A stretch of DNA of 64,000 bases, taken from contig NZ_CP047130.1 in the NCBI RefSeq assembly GCF_009832865.1, positions 3,782,001-3,846,000 on the forward strand, read 5' to 3'. This stretch comes from Colwellia sp. 20A7. Lineage in GTDB: Bacteria; Pseudomonadota; Gammaproteobacteria; Enterobacterales; Alteromonadaceae. Below the pieces are notes generated by a model. It did not search any database and was not told the origin of the DNA. It worked only from the letters and a program-made list of their open reading frames with translations. Positions 20,701-32,513 of this stretch are shown here, piece by piece. A program made the translations under genes and the position numbers. Every line of letters starts with the position of its first letter. Within the stretch, counting starts at the first letter, position 1.

Positions 20701-22209
20701 TTTGATTTAAAACAAGTCAATCCTAAAGCGGTTATTTCCGTTAAATTAGTGTCAGGTCCAGGTGTTGGTACTATCGCTGCGGGTGTTGCTAAAGCTTATG
20801 CTGATTTTATCACTATTTCAGGCTACGACGGCGGTACTGCGGCGAGTCCGTTAACCTCAGTAAAGTATGCAGGTTGCCCATGGGAATTGGGCTTAGCCGA
20901 AGCCCATCAAGCACTTGTAACGAATGGCTTACGTCATAAAGTACGCTTACAAGTAGATGGTGGTTTAAAAACAGGTGTTGATATTGTTAAAGCCGCTATT
21001 TTGGGCGCTGAAAGCTTTGGTTTTGGTACTGCGCCTATGGTTGCCTTGGGTTGTAAATTCTTACGTATTTGTCACTTAAATAACTGTGCTACTGGTGTTG
21101 CGACACAAGATGAAGTATTGCGTGAGCAGTTCTTTAAAGGTTTACCTGAACAAGCAATGAATTATTTCAAGTTCATCGCTCAAGATGTACGTGAAATTCT
21201 GGCCAGTTTAGGTGTAGCAAGTTTAACTGACATCATTGGACGCGTTGATTTATTAACACAAGTTGACGGCATTACGGCTAAACAGCAAAAGTTAGATTTA
21301 TCACCTATCATTGCCCCTGTAATCGCTGCTGATAATACAGCCCTTCATCAAACTGAAGGAAATAAACCATTCGATGAAGGCATACTAAATAAAAAAATGC
21401 TCGACGTTGCAAAGGATGCTGTTGCACATAGTAGTGGTGGCGAATTCAGATTTACTATTCAAAATACTGACCGCTCAGTAGGTGCTACTTTATCAGGTGA
21501 CATTGCCCGACAACATGGCGATCAAGGCATGGCATCTGCGCCAATCACTATGCACCTATCAGGTACAGCCGGTCAAAGCTTTGGCGTTTGGAATGCCGGA
21601 GGTTTAAACCTTACCTTAACCGGTGATGCTAACGATTATGTTGGTAAAGGAATGACCGGTGGTGTGATTATCGTCAAACCACCAAAAGGTGTAGATTACC
21701 TAAGTCATAAAACAATGATTATGGGCAATACCTGTTTGTATGGTGCTACTGGCGGAAAATTATATGCTTGTGGCCGTGCGGGAGAACGTTTCGCAGTACG
21801 TAACTCAGGTTGTCATGCTGTGGTCGAAGGAGCGGGTGATCATGCTTGTGAATATATGACTGGTGGTATCGTCACTATTCTTGGTGATATAGGCGTCAAT
21901 TTTGGTGCTGGTATGACCGGTGGTTTTGCTTACGTATTAGATGAAAAATCTGATTTAGATATCCGCTTGAATACTGAATCTATTGAAATGTTAGCTGTTG
22001 ACGATTTATCGATTCATAGAGAACATTTACGTGGCATCATCAATCATCATTTTGAAGAAACAGGTAGTTTACGCGCGCAAGATATACTGCAAAATTTTGA
22101 CAAATTCGCACCATTATTTAAATTAATTAAGCCAAGTGCGACCGATGTTAAAACATTATTAGGTCACCGTAGTCGTTCAACGGCTGAATTACGTGTACAA
22201 GCACAATAA
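17749..22209 (+). CDS. gltB: Glutamate synthase large subunit, second copy
   Basis: A full-length 1486-residue GltB of the enterobacterial type. The start is supported by AGGAG eight bases upstream and the nucleophile is C13 in ENCGFGLIAH, which would need removal of the short propeptide. The order is glutaminase domain (HQRFSTNTSPQW, HNGEINTIKGNRQW), central domain, FMN barrel (SNSGEGGEDERR, GAKPGEGGQLPGDKV, ISPPPHHDIYSIEDL), 3Fe-4S cysteines in CKFLRICHLNNCATG, and a C-terminal GXGXG beta-helix. It ends GHRSRSTAELRVQAQ, as E. coli GltB does. gltD2 follows by 23 bp. This copy probably supplies the cell's GOGAT activity if gltB1 is truly broken. Confidence 0.96.
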   Translation: MQLYDHSVQRENCGFGLIAHQHGETSHKLIKTAISALDRMQHRGGIAADGKTGDGCGLLLQKPDTFFRAVAEDNGWKLGKKYAVGMIFLNPDPVVAALSKKILEEEFADESLTLVGWRTVPTDTSVLGQAAINNMPAIEQVFIDAPPGWRNRDLERRLFMARRRAEKRITDDVFYVASLSCLVTIYKGLMMPIDLPNFYLDLADIRMKSAICVFHQRFSTNTSPQWYLAQPFRYLAHNGEINTIKGNRQWSRARSYRFKSPLLPDLKDAAPFVGQAGSDSSSLDNMLELFLAGGMDLYRAMRLLMPPAWQNSTLMDDELRAFYEFNSMHMEPWDGPAGVVMTNGRHVACNLDRNGLRPARYVITRNGFITLASEVGIWDYGEDEVIEKGRVGPGEMLALDTYTGKLFNSNDIDNELKGRHPYREWLDQHVRHLVPFDQCEANQIGVRIFSDNEMSQYHKMFNYSYEEIHQVIKTLAENGQEATGSMGDDTPMAVLSSKPRVLYDYFRQQFAQVTNPPIDPLRERFVMSLGTCIGREHNVFNETSGHADRMLFTTPILMYTGLKQLRALDPEHYRSDTLALTYHKDEGLEAAIIRLCDEAEDLVKNKSTVILILSDRNIDKELLVIPAAMAVGAVQMRLVDQQLRCDSNIIVETASVRDSHQYAVLLGLGATAIYPYLAFETIEQLVEQGQIKLSARDAIVNYREGIDKGLLKILSKMGISIIASYRCAGLFEVIGLNENIMKLCFSELPSRIQGADFSDIEQDNINLARKAFLPHQKMSHGGLLKYVHGEEYHAFNPNVVTYLQSAVRNGNYDDYRKFADEVNNRPAAMLRDLLVFKSGCEAIDISTVESSSEMFKRFDSAAMSIGALSPEAHEALAIAMNRLGGSSNSGEGGEDERRFGTVKNSRIKQIASGRFGVTPHYLVNADVLQIKVAQGAKPGEGGQLPGDKVSPLIAKLRYSVPGVTLISPPPHHDIYSIEDLAQLIFDLKQVNPKAVISVKLVSGPGVGTIAAGVAKAYADFITISGYDGGTAASPLTSVKYAGCPWELGLAEAHQALVTNGLRHKVRLQVDGGLKTGVDIVKAAILGAESFGFGTAPMVALGCKFLRICHLNNCATGVATQDEVLREQFFKGLPEQAMNYFKFIAQDVREILASLGVASLTDIIGRVDLLTQVDGITAKQQKLDLSPIIAPVIAADNTALHQTEGNKPFDEGILNKKMLDVAKDAVAHSSGGEFRFTIQNTDRSVGATLSGDIARQHGDQGMASAPITMHLSGTAGQSFGVWNAGGLNLTLTGDANDYVGKGMTGGVIIVKPPKGVDYLSHKTMIMGNTCLYGATGGKLYACGRAGERFAVRNSGCHAVVEGAGDHACEYMTGGIVTILGDIGVNFGAGMTGGFAYVLDEKSDLDIRLNTESIEMLAVDDLSIHREHLRGIINHHFEETGSLRAQDILQNFDKFAPLFKLIKPSATDVKTLLGHRSRSTAELRVQAQ

Positions 22210-22220
22210 TTAATTGATAA

Positions 22221-23666
<1,446 letters not shown>

Positions 23667-23667
23667 C

Positions 23668-23716
23668 GTTTCTAGTTTCTAGTTTCTAGTTTCTAGTTTC
23701 TAGTTTCTAGTTTCTA
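23668..23716 (+). repeat. Heptanucleotide tandem repeat, seven perfect copies
   Basis: GTTTCTA is repeated seven times without a mismatch, starting two bases after the gltD2 stop codon and ending two bases before the terminator hairpin. Such a perfect array is prone to copy-number change. It lies outside any reading frame. Confidence 0.95.
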
Positions 23717-23718
23717 GT

Positions 23719-23757
23719 AAAGCTTATCAGGCTTCATACGCCGGATAAGCTTTTTTT
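23719..23757 (+). terminator. Rho-independent terminator of gltBD2
   Basis: AAAGCTTATC and GATAAGCTTT form a ten-pair stem followed by a T run. Confidence 0.9.
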
Positions 23758-23800
23758 ATTCAAGTAATCAATCGTTATAGTCTCATTATCCTGCTCTCAC

Positions 23801-23885
23801 TCGTCATCCTGAACTTGATTCAGGATCTCGGTTTTATTCAACCACACGCATGAGATTCCGTATTAAGTGACCAACGGAATGACGA
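23801..23885. repeat. REP-like palindromic element
   Basis: The element opens TCGTCATCCTGAACTTGATT, continues CAGGATCTCG, and closes with GAGATTCCG and GGAATGACGA. CGTCAT pairs with ATGACG, and GATCTC with GAGATT. This pattern is common among bacterial intergenic repeats. Degenerate fragments (CGGAATAACGAATTATT) follow to about 23935. Confidence 0.6.
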
Positions 23886-23966
23886 ATTATTGGCAGTATT
23901 AAAAAACCTACGGAATAACGAATTATTGAGTGATATTGAGTAACTGGTGAAATAACATGCTAACTA

Positions 23967-25505
23967 TCAAGCAAAAAATACAACTGTGCCAGTCCATAAT
24001 ACGGCAGCTAAACTCGCAGCAAAAGTCGCGGGGACTATTTGCGATTTAACATGATCCATCATGTCACAACCTGTCGTCATCGAACTTAGAATAGTAGTAT
24101 CTGAAATAGGTGAACATTGATCACCATAAACACTACCATTTAATACTGTAGCAAAACACACCATCATAAATAGCTCTGGGTTATCAATTCCTGCGCTTTG
24201 CGCAATAGCCCAAGCTAAGGGCATAGCTAATGGAAAAGCAATAGCAAAGGTCCCCCAGCTTGTTCCTGTAGAAAAAGCGATGACCATTGCTATTACTTGT
24301 AAAAATACGGGTAACAACCAATAAGGCAATTGCTCTGAAAGCAGTGATACCAAATACAAACCACCACCAATTTGTTTGCTGATAGCGCCTATGGTAACGG
24401 CTAACATTAAAATAACAGATGCCAGTACTACGCCTTTTAAGCCATTACCAAAACCATCAATAATATTACTAAGTGACATCCCTTTAGCTAATGCAATAAA
24501 TGCACTTAATAATAACGCAGCACCAAATGCCCAGTTGATTTTGGGAGAACCAGAAAAAATAAAAGTTAGTACCGCAATAGCGATTAAGGTCACTAACGGT
24601 AAGATAAACTCGAATACATGCGCTTTATAGCCATCAGGAACATCACAAGTTTGTAATTCTTTGGCACTTAATGGTTTAGCACCAGGCGCATCTAACTCTC
24701 CAGTGGTTGCTGCTCGATGATGAGCATCACGAATACGTTTTCCTGAGAAAGTTGTTATATTTAAACTAAGCAATAAAGTGCCAATTACCGCCAAAATACC
24801 ATAAAAGCTAAAAGGTACGGCTGAGAAGAAAAAGGCTAAACGATCTGCTTCTGTCGCTAAAAACGCAACGCCAGGAACAAATATCAAGGCTTGAATATAG
24901 GCAGGCCAAGCATTAAAAGCAATAACCACCGCAATAGGCGAAGCGGTTGAATCAACAATATAGCTCATTTCTTCATGGCTAATTTTTGCTTTGTCAGCCA
25001 ACGGACGCACGGTAGTTCCTACCAGTACGGTACTCATGGTGCCACCTTGAAAAAATAAAACACCTAGAAACCAAGCGACTAATTTTGCTGATTTTTGCCC
25101 GCGAACAAAGTGCTTAATCATATAATCAGCAAAAGCTTGTGCTGCACCGGTTTTTGACCAAATACCGAGTAAGCCACCTAATAACCACAAATAGAGTAAC
25201 AGAATCCCTGCGGTACCTACTTGCGCGAGAGATGGGATCAATATTTGATCAGTAAGATCATATTGCCCTATCATAAATGCGCCAATAACAATACCACTAA
25301 ATAATGCGGTTAATGGCTCTCGAGTTAACCAAGATAATAGAATAGTAATAAAGGCGGGTAATAGTGACCAAAGGCCATAATGATAAGCTGTGCCTACTGT
25401 AGTAGCTTCAACATAGTAATTAACATATAACGCTGAAAAAATGCCTAAAATTAAAAGCAATAATGCGATGAAATTACGATTGCTGAATGAGAAATTAGCG
25501 CTCAT
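23967..25505 (-). CDS. NhaC-family Na+/H+ antiporter-like transporter
   Basis: A 512-residue inner-membrane protein with about 11-12 hydrophobic segments, starting with [17 protein letters not shown]. It has features of the NhaC family, including [37 protein letters not shown] and [15 protein letters not shown]. Family members exchange Na+ for H+ or carry amino acids and organic anions, so the substrate is not defined by sequence. The start overlaps the 3' end of folA by 11 bp, suggesting coupling. It could be related to the lysine-linked NhaC homologues, but no lysine riboswitch precedes it. Confidence 0.85.
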   Translation of the reverse strand: MSANFSFSNRNFIALLLLILGIFSALYVNYYVEATTVGTAYHYGLWSLLPAFITILLSWLTREPLTALFSGIVIGAFMIGQYDLTDQILIPSLAQVGTAGILLLYLWLLGGLLGIWSKTGAAQAFADYMIKHFVRGQKSAKLVAWFLGVLFFQGGTMSTVLVGTTVRPLADKAKISHEEMSYIVDSTASPIAVVIAFNAWPAYIQALIFVPGVAFLATEADRLAFFFSAVPFSFYGILAVIGTLLLSLNITTFSGKRIRDAHHRAATTGELDAPGAKPLSAKELQTCDVPDGYKAHVFEFILPLVTLIAIAVLTFIFSGSPKINWAFGAALLLSAFIALAKGMSLSNIIDGFGNGLKGVVLASVILMLAVTIGAISKQIGGGLYLVSLLSEQLPYWLLPVFLQVIAMVIAFSTGTSWGTFAIAFPLAMPLAWAIAQSAGIDNPELFMMVCFATVLNGSVYGDQCSPISDTTILSSMTTGCDMMDHVKSQIVPATFAASLAAVLWTGTVVFFA

Positions 25506-26007
25506 AAATACAGAACTCTAAGTCATAATTATTTTTATCATCACTTTCTCGTAATTCACTACTTACTTTATTCCAGCCATCATCATCATAATCTGGAAAT
25601 TGGGTATCACCAACAATATCAGCTTTTATATGAGTAACATATAAACGATCAGCACTCGGTAAGCAGTGTTTATAAATAGCCCCACCACCAATAACCATGA
25701 CTTCAGATATAGCCTCCTCCACATCATTAACTAATGCTAATGCTTGTTCAACTGAAGTAACTACATCAACACCTTCTGAGCCTTTTCCCTGCGGAAGATA
25801 GTTTTCATCACGTGAAATCACAATATTTCTGCGGCCAGGTAATGCCCGGCCAATAGATTCATAGGTTTTTCTTCCCATAATAATAGGCTTACCTACCGTT
25901 ACTTTTTTAAAATAGGCTAAATCTGCAGGTAAATGCCAAGGCATATCATTATCTTTGCCGATAATGTTGTTATTAGCCGTTGCTACTATCATAGAGAGGA
26001 TGGTCAT
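25495..26007 (-). CDS. folA: Dihydrofolate reductase
   Basis: FolA reduces dihydrofolate to tetrahydrofolate with NADPH and is the target of trimethoprim. I choose ATG 26007 ([14 protein letters not shown]), giving 170 residues. An upstream in-frame ATG at 26022 would add five residues and one at 25992 would remove five. The active-site acid is D29 in [37 protein letters not shown] forms the NADPH-binding segment and [14 protein letters not shown] the glycine loop. It is followed by an overlapping NhaC-type gene. Nothing suggests acquired resistance or truncation. Confidence 0.94.
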   Translation of the reverse strand: MTILSMIVATANNNIIGKDNDMPWHLPADLAYFKKVTVGKPIIMGRKTYESIGRALPGRRNIVISRDENYLPQGKGSEGVDVVTSVEQALALVNDVEEAISEVMVIGGGAIYKHCLPSADRLYVTHIKADIVGDTQFPDYDDDGWNKVSSELRESDDKNNYDLEFCIYER

Positions 26008-26149
26008 AGAAATCCGAAACAATGTTATTATTTAATAATACATTATCGCTAGATTTTCCTTAAAAAAACAGCCCTGATTTTTATTCGTTTAATGAGATTA
26101 AAGAGCACGTAGAAGAACCGAAGCCCGAGTTGAACAATTAAAGTTAACT

Positions 26150-26452
26150 TTAAAGTATCACTATCTGTTTTCGTTCTGTTAGACATTCAAATGAGGCCAC
26201 TTCAAATTCTCGACAAACCAACGGACGATTCTCGTAAATAGTGCACATTAAGGTATCTCTATCAACCGCTGCACACCAACCATCATCTAAACGTAACATA
26301 GTTTCACTGCCCCAGTTATCGACAGCAATATATCTATCGGGCACTCCTGTATCGGTAAGCACCATAACCTCTAAACGACAACAGCAGGCTTGACAGTTTG
26401 AACAGGTAATTTCGGGCTCTGGCTCTGTTATATTTTTAACTTCTATGGACAT
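26150..26452 (-). CDS. YkgJ-family cysteine-cluster protein
   Basis: A 100-residue member of the CxxCxxCC (UPF0153/YkgJ) family. The cluster is CSNCQACCC (residues 17-25), with further cysteines in GWCAAVD, LMCTIYENRPLVCREF and SFECLTER, a set that probably binds zinc or an Fe-S centre. The function is unknown. The start ATG 26452 is preceded by a spaced purine-rich stretch. It is isolated between folA and a small membrane protein gene. Confidence 0.85.
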   Translation of the reverse strand: MSIEVKNITEPEPEITCSNCQACCCRLEVMVLTDTGVPDRYIAVDNWGSETMLRLDDGWCAAVDRDTLMCTIYENRPLVCREFEVASFECLTERKQIVIL

Positions 26453-26558
26453 AAGTGGCTTTGATAATTTTATTTAAGCTATCATACTTCAAAGTAACAA
26501 CTTTTTCGAAGTACACTGTTAATAACTTTTGGTCTGTAGATAAATTCAAGGTTAGATA

Positions 26559-26615
26559 ATGGAAGCGATCACACTGGTAGCCATCATCTTAGTTCCTTTT
26601 GCTATATTCAAATAA
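26559..26615 (+). CDS. Possible 18-residue hydrophobic small protein
   Basis: ATG at 26559, preceded by AAGG eight bases upstream, reads MEAITLVAIILVPFAIFK and then stops. One short hydrophobic helix with a terminal lysine resembles known bacterial small membrane proteins. There is no other support: the gene is shorter than ordinary prediction limits and could be chance. Confidence 0.3.
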   Translation: MEAITLVAIILVPFAIFK

Positions 26616-26645
26616 TAATAATAAGCAATGTAATAATCTGATTCA

Positions 26646-26909
26646 TTAAGCTATTTTAAATATTTTTTTAATAATTCTAGACGTGGTTACAGCAACAATT
26701 ATTCCAATAAAGAAATATAACGCAATTAAATAGTTTGTAAAATCAGCGGTATATATTTCATTATTAGCCAATAAACATTTTCCTGTTTCATAGCTAAATA
26801 CTCCGCCATGATCAACACAATCGTCAACTAGAATAAAATCATTTAGTAGCCAAATAACTAAGAAGCTTACGATCACGCCGATAAATTGTGGTATTGAATA
26901 TTTACTCAT
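26646..26909 (-). CDS. Small two-helix membrane protein, unknown function
   Basis: An 87-residue protein with two hydrophobic helices (about 9-28 and 60-80). The loop between them holds two cysteines, in DCVDHGGVFSYETGKC, and probably lies in the periplasm where they could form a disulfide. AGGAAAG five bases before the ATG at 26909 supports translation. I do not recognise the family. It lies alone between the YkgJ gene and the obg operon terminator. Confidence 0.55.
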   Translation of the reverse strand: MSKYSIPQFIGVIVSFLVIWLLNDFILVDDCVDHGGVFSYETGKCLLANNEIYTADFTNYLIALYFFIGIIVAVTTSRIIKKIFKIA

Positions 26910-27012
26910 ACTTTCCTAAAACATAACGCCCTTATATGACGCGAGATTATTGGCTAAACAAAAGCAAAAAACAACTGTTCTTTTACTATCTAGCACTTTA
27001 TAACAGACATAA

Positions 27013-27047
27013 AAAAAGAGTAACAACCCACGGTCATTACTCTTTTT
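27013..27047 (-). terminator. Terminator of the rplU-rpmA-obg cluster
   Basis: AAAAAGAGTAA and TTACTCTTTTT form an 11-pair stem with T-rich tail on either strand, 47 bp after the obg stop. Confidence 0.85.
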
Positions 27048-27093
27048 ATTGTTTATTTTATAACGAGTCTTTATTTAGTCGATATAGAATACT

Positions 27094-28263
<1,170 letters not shown>

Positions 28264-28361
28264 TTAAACAACCCTAATATCTTGTGGTTTTTATGTTACT
28301 AGTATAAACGATTTTTGCCTGAGAAAGAATCATCATAGAAACAAGTTAAAAAATAACCAAA

Positions 28362-28389
28362 AAAAAACCTCGCATGATGCGAGGTTTTT
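28362..28389 (-). terminator. Terminator between rpmA and obg
   Basis: CCTCGCATGATGCGAGG with flanking A and T runs forms a compact GC-rich hairpin immediately after the rpmA stop. It would uncouple the ribosomal-protein genes from obg. Confidence 0.85.
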
Positions 28390-28407
28390 AGAAAATCGAA
28401 TTTAAGA

Positions 28408-28665
28408 TTAGTCAGCAATAATGCTAACAAACTTACGATTTTTCGGACCTTTTACATCAAACTGAACTTTACCGTCAGATAATGCGAATAAAGTGTGATC
28501 TTTACCGATACCCATATTGCTACCAGCATGGAAACGAGTTCCACGTTGACGAACAATGATGTTACCAGCTAACACTGATTCACCACCAAAACGTTTAACA
28601 CCTAAACGTTTAGCTTCTGAATCACGACCATTTCGTGTACTACCTGCCGCTTTCTTATGTGCCAT
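28408..28665 (-). CDS. rpmA: 50S ribosomal protein L27
   Basis: An 85-residue protein matching L27 from [17 protein letters not shown] onward, with [20 protein letters not shown] in the centre. L27 sits at the peptidyl-transferase centre. AGGAG precedes the ATG. The gene follows rplU by 16 bp. Confidence 0.98.
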   Translation of the reverse strand: MAHKKAAGSTRNGRDSEAKRLGVKRFGGESVLAGNIIVRQRGTRFHAGSNMGIGKDHTLFALSDGKVQFDVKGPKNRKFVSIIAD

Positions 28666-28681
28666 GTCAAAATGCTCCTAA

Positions 28682-28993
28682 TTAGCCATTAATACCAGTA
28701 ATTTTCACTTCAGTGAACCATTGACGATGGCCCGCTTGTTTACGTGAATGCTTACGACGTTTGAATTTTACAATAGTAATTTTATCAGCACGACCTTGGT
28801 TAACAACCTCAGCCACTACTTTACCACCGGCAACATAAGGTGCGCCTACGTTGATTTTTTCGCCATCGGCGATCATAAGAACGTTATCAAATTCTACTGC
28901 TGCGCCTACTTCAAGCTCAAGCTTTTCTAGGCGAACTGTTTGTCCTTCGGTTACACGATGCTGTTTACCACCGCTTTGGAATACCGCGTACAT
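28682..28993 (-). CDS. rplU: 50S ribosomal protein L21
   Basis: L21 binds 23S rRNA. I place the start at ATG 28993 ([14 protein letters not shown]), giving the usual 103 residues; an in-frame ATG at 29014 would add seven residues not seen in the family. [16 protein letters not shown] near the C-terminus is typical. It heads the minus-strand rplU-rpmA unit and is divergent from ispB with a 280-bp shared upstream region. Confidence 0.97.
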   Translation of the reverse strand: MYAVFQSGGKQHRVTEGQTVRLEKLELEVGAAVEFDNVLMIADGEKINVGAPYVAGGKVVAEVVNQGRADKITIVKFKRRKHSRKQAGHRQWFTEVKITGING

Positions 28994-29273
28994 AGCTACT
29001 CCGTACTGCGCCATCTCTTAGTTAAGTTAAATGACGCTAAATTTAAAAATATAGGGCGCGAATTCTACGCGAAGAAAGCGAACAGAGCAAGAAGAAAAAC
29101 GATCATTTCTAAAGTTTTTCTTCTATTTAGCCAAATGAGTCCAATAAAATATTAATTTAATAACAAAGTACTCAGAAAGAACGTTTGCCGCTTTATTGTC
29201 GGGCAATTTAGTGTAGAATTTGACAGATTAACCTTATATTTTAAACTACTAGCCGAAGCGGAAATTAAGTATT

Positions 29274-30260
29274 GTGGACATAAAAGCAATTCAAGCACTC
29301 TCTCAACATGACATGAACAAAGTTAATGAACTTATTCATGGACAATTACATTCAGACGTTGCTTTAATAAATCAATTAGGCATTTATATTGTTAATGCGG
29401 GCGGCAAGCGAATGCGCCCTATGCTGACGGTATTAACAGCACAGGCATTAAACCACGATCAGTCGGTACCATTAGGTGATAAACATTGTACTATTGCGGC
29501 AATTATTGAGTTTATTCATACAGCAACTTTATTGCATGATGACGTCGTTGATGAGTCAAACATGCGTCGAGGCCGTGAAACCGCTAATGCTATATTTGGT
29601 AATAGTGCCAGCGTTTTAGTTGGTGATTTTCTTTATACACGTTCTTTTCAAATGATGACTAAATTGGGTGATATGCACATCATGGATATTTTATCTGATG
29701 CGACGAATATCGTTGCCGAAGGTGAAGTATTACAATTAATGAATTGTAATGATCCTGATACTACCGAAGAAAGTTACATGCAGGTTATTTACTGTAAAAC
29801 GGCTAAACTTTTTGAAGCAGCCACTCGTCTGGCCGCGGTGATCACTAAACAAGATAGCAAAATTGAACAGGCTATGGCTGATTATGGTAAATATTTAGGT
29901 ACAGCATTCCAATTAGTCGATGACATAATGGATTACACTGCAGATGCTCAAGAAATGGGCAAAAATGTTGGTGATGATCTTTCTGAGGGTAAACCAACCT
30001 TACCTTTACTTTATACCATGGCACACGGCTCTGAGACCCAGAAACAATTAGTTAGAGATGCAATTGAACATGGTAATGGTATGGATCATTTAGACGAAAT
30101 TCTTGACGCTATGAAGCAAACGGGTGCTTTAATATATACGCAGAAAAAAGCGGAAATAGAAGCGGATAAAGCAATCAATGCTTTATCGATATTACCCGAG
30201 TCTGATTATAAAAAAGCATTAACAGCCTTAGCGCACATAGCAGCAAATAGAAGTGCTTAA
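29274..30260 (+). CDS. ispB: Octaprenyl diphosphate synthase
   Basis: IspB extends farnesyl diphosphate to the C40 side chain of ubiquinone and menaquinone. The 328-residue protein has both aspartate-rich motifs, LLHDDVVDESNMRRG (about 85-99) and QLVDDIMDYTAD (about 212-223), with GGGKR-type GGKRMRP near residue 45. The start codon is GTG at 29274 with a GCGGA upstream. It is divergent from rplU, as in many gammaproteobacteria. Confidence 0.96.
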   Translation: MDIKAIQALSQHDMNKVNELIHGQLHSDVALINQLGIYIVNAGGKRMRPMLTVLTAQALNHDQSVPLGDKHCTIAAIIEFIHTATLLHDDVVDESNMRRGRETANAIFGNSASVLVGDFLYTRSFQMMTKLGDMHIMDILSDATNIVAEGEVLQLMNCNDPDTTEESYMQVIYCKTAKLFEAATRLAAVITKQDSKIEQAMADYGKYLGTAFQLVDDIMDYTADAQEMGKNVGDDLSEGKPTLPLLYTMAHGSETQKQLVRDAIEHGNGMDHLDEILDAMKQTGALIYTQKKAEIEADKAINALSILPESDYKKALTALAHIAANRSA

Positions 30261-30361
30261 TTAATCAACTACAGCTAAGTTATTAATTATTAGATATATT
30301 TATGTTATTCCTTTAGTTAATAAGATTATTATTAAAAATATACTGCTTACGAGAAAAAATT

Positions 30362-30772
30362 ATGAGTTCAGATAATATATACGAAAATAACCCATTACAC
30401 GGTATAGGTTTAGAGCAAGTACTAACCGAGTTGGTTGATCATTATGGTTTTGAAATTTTAGACGCTTACTTAAATTTAAATTGTTTTAAAAATAAGCCTA
30501 GCATTCAATCAAGTATAAAGTTTCTGAAAAAAACAGATTGGGCAAAAGATAAAGTTGAAGCTTTTTATTTGTATCAATATAAAAGCTTGCCTAGAGCCGA
30601 TGATACTCAATTTGAGCTACCGCCTCGTGATCGCATAGTGCCTGCCGATCAAAAGCCAGGAGAGCCTGCTGAGTTAAGTTTTGAAGATGCTGAACGGTTA
30701 CGTCAGAAAAGAGCTGAAAAGACACGAGCTAGAGCTTCTGCGGCTACTCCAGGTAATCCTTGGGGCAAATAA
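30362..30772 (+). CDS. VF530-family (DUF2132) DNA-binding-like protein
   Basis: A 136-residue protein whose first 70 residues match the VF530 family ([40 protein letters not shown]). The rest is a charged, disordered tail. The family has a SAP-like helical fold and has been proposed to bind DNA; its biological role is unknown. It stands between ispB and a bidirectional terminator shared with mdh. Confidence 0.82.
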   Translation: MSSDNIYENNPLHGIGLEQVLTELVDHYGFEILDAYLNLNCFKNKPSIQSSIKFLKKTDWAKDKVEAFYLYQYKSLPRADDTQFELPPRDRIVPADQKPGEPAELSFEDAERLRQKRAEKTRARASAATPGNPWGK

Positions 30773-30796
30773 AGTGTAAAGAAGTAAATAAATAAG

Positions 30797-30833
30797 AAAA
30801 GGGATTTTAATCATACGATTAAAATCCCTTTTT
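30797..30833. terminator. Bidirectional terminator between VF530 gene and mdh
   Basis: AAAAGGGATTTTAAT and ATTAAAATCCCTTTTT form a long perfect stem between convergent genes. Confidence 0.92.
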
Positions 30834-30852
30834 ATTTAACTTTAACTTGGCT

Positions 30853-31785
30853 TTACGCCATAAAGTCAACGCCTTCTTTAATATCAGCTTTTAATGTATC
30901 AAGCATGTCGTTTTTAGCTTTTTCTTCAAACGCACTTAATTCGCCGTAAGATAAAATTTCAGCAACACCGTTTACGCCTAAACGTATTGGGTGAGCAAAA
31001 TATGGTGCATCACCACCTTCAACGTCAACATAAGCGTAATCTACAACTTCTTCGCCTTGTAAACCTTTTACTAAAGATAAACAAAAACGTGCTGCAGCTG
31101 CGCCCATTGAAAGTGTAGCAGAACCGCCACCCGCTTTAGCATTTACAACTTCTGTACCTGCATTTTGAATGCGTGGAGTTAATGCTGCAACTTCTTCATC
31201 AGTAAAAGTAACACCTTCAACTTGTGAAAGAAGTGGTAAAATTGTTGTACCTGAGTGACCACCAATTACTGGAACTTTAACGTCACTTACGTTTAAGCCT
31301 TTTAATTCAGCAACAAATGCTTCACTACGAATAACATCAAGAGTTGTTACACCAAATACACGGTTCTTGTCATAAGTACCCGCTTTTTTGAATACTTCAG
31401 CAACGATTGGTACAGTGCCGTTTACTGGGTTAGTAATAATACCCACTAGAGCTTTTGGACAGTTAGCAACAATGCCTTCTGCCAATGTTTTGATAATACC
31501 TGCGTTTACTGCGAATAAATCAGCACGATCCATACCTGGCTTACGTGGCATACCTGCTGGAATAATTACAATATCAGCACCTGAAAGCGCACCAGCTAAA
31601 TCATCAGCACCAAAACCTTCAACTTTAACAGCTGTAGGGATATGAGATAAATCTACCGCCACACCTGGAACTACAGGGGCAACATCATAAAGTGATAACT
31701 CTGAACCTGCTGGTAATTGAGTTTTTAATAGTAAAGATAATGCTTGGCCAATACCGCCTGCTGCGCCTAAAACTGTTACTTTCAT
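30853..31785 (-). CDS. mdh: Malate dehydrogenase
   Basis: A 310-residue NAD-dependent malate dehydrogenase of the TCA cycle. The Rossmann motif is [15 protein letters not shown] (7-21), substrate arginines lie in [10 protein letters not shown], and the catalytic His is in [13 protein letters not shown] (about 177). The start at 31785 has GGAGAGAAC upstream. It is divergent from argR, a conserved gammaproteobacterial arrangement. Confidence 0.97.
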   Translation of the reverse strand: MKVTVLGAAGGIGQALSLLLKTQLPAGSELSLYDVAPVVPGVAVDLSHIPTAVKVEGFGADDLAGALSGADIVIIPAGMPRKPGMDRADLFAVNAGIIKTLAEGIVANCPKALVGIITNPVNGTVPIVAEVFKKAGTYDKNRVFGVTTLDVIRSEAFVAELKGLNVSDVKVPVIGGHSGTTILPLLSQVEGVTFTDEEVAALTPRIQNAGTEVVNAKAGGGSATLSMGAAAARFCLSLVKGLQGEEVVDYAYVDVEGGDAPYFAHPIRLGVNGVAEILSYGELSAFEEKAKNDMLDTLKADIKEGVDFMA

Positions 31786-32038
31786 GTGTTCTCTCCGAGA
31801 TTTAATAGGGTTAAATTGAGGCCAATTGACCTCAATTTCATTTTAACAAAAAAATTTGAGTAAATACGTAAAAATTTGCTGCGCAAAAGATATAGCATAG
31901 GCAGCAAAAAAACAATTAATATTCATTTATACCGTATATTTATCTATATGATAGCGTATAATGCTCCTTTGCAAAAACACAACTTTAGTATTATAGCAAA
32001 TAGATTAATTATCTTTTATAAGGTTTTCGTATCAAATA

Positions 32039-32512
32039 ATGAATGGTCAACAAAAACAAGAAGCACTAGTACAAGCATTTAAAGATTTATTAAAGCAAGA
32101 GCAGTTTGGCTCTCAAGGTGAAATAGTTGATGCTTTAAAAATGCAGGGCTTTAATAATATCAGCCAATCTAAAATATCACGGATGTTAAGTAAATTTGGT
32201 GCCGTTCGCACTCGTAATGCCCGTCAAGAAATGGTTTATTGTTTACCTGCTGAATTAGGTGTTCCTACTGCACAAAGCCCATTAAAACAATTAGTATTAG
32301 AAATTGAACATAATGGTATTATGATCATTATTCAAACTAGTCCTGGTGCTGCACAATTAATTGCCCGTTTACTTGATAGTTTAAGTAAAAGTGATGGTGT
32401 ATTGGGTACAATTGCGGGTGACGATACTATATTTATTGCACCAACCGATGTAAATAATATACAAGAAACCATTAACAAATTAGAATGCCTTTTCAGTAAA
32501 AAGCTTAGTTAG
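32039..32512 (+). CDS. argR: Arginine repressor
   Basis: ArgR represses arginine synthesis genes when bound to arginine. The 157-residue protein has an N-terminal winged helix with recognition segment [19 protein letters not shown] and a C-terminal hexamerisation/arginine domain with [14 protein letters not shown] and [13 protein letters not shown]. It is divergent from mdh. The 253-bp shared promoter has a TATAAT at 31957-31962 and one ATTCAT half-site at 31921-31926, not enough to call an ARG box. It converges with the hybrid kinase gene with a one-base gap. Confidence 0.95.
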   Translation: MNGQQKQEALVQAFKDLLKQEQFGSQGEIVDALKMQGFNNISQSKISRMLSKFGAVRTRNARQEMVYCLPAELGVPTAQSPLKQLVLEIEHNGIMIIIQTSPGAAQLIARLLDSLSKSDGVLGTIAGDDTIFIAPTDVNNIQETINKLECLFSKKLS

Positions 32513-32513
32513 T

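Noticed and set aside
23967..25505. Lysine transporter LysW among NhaC proteins
   Set aside because: No lysine aptamer precedes it and it overlaps folA; the sequence alone does not separate the substrate groups.
31786..32038. ARG boxes autoregulating argR
   Set aside because: Only one ATTCAT half-site is visible; no convincing paired 18-bp sites.
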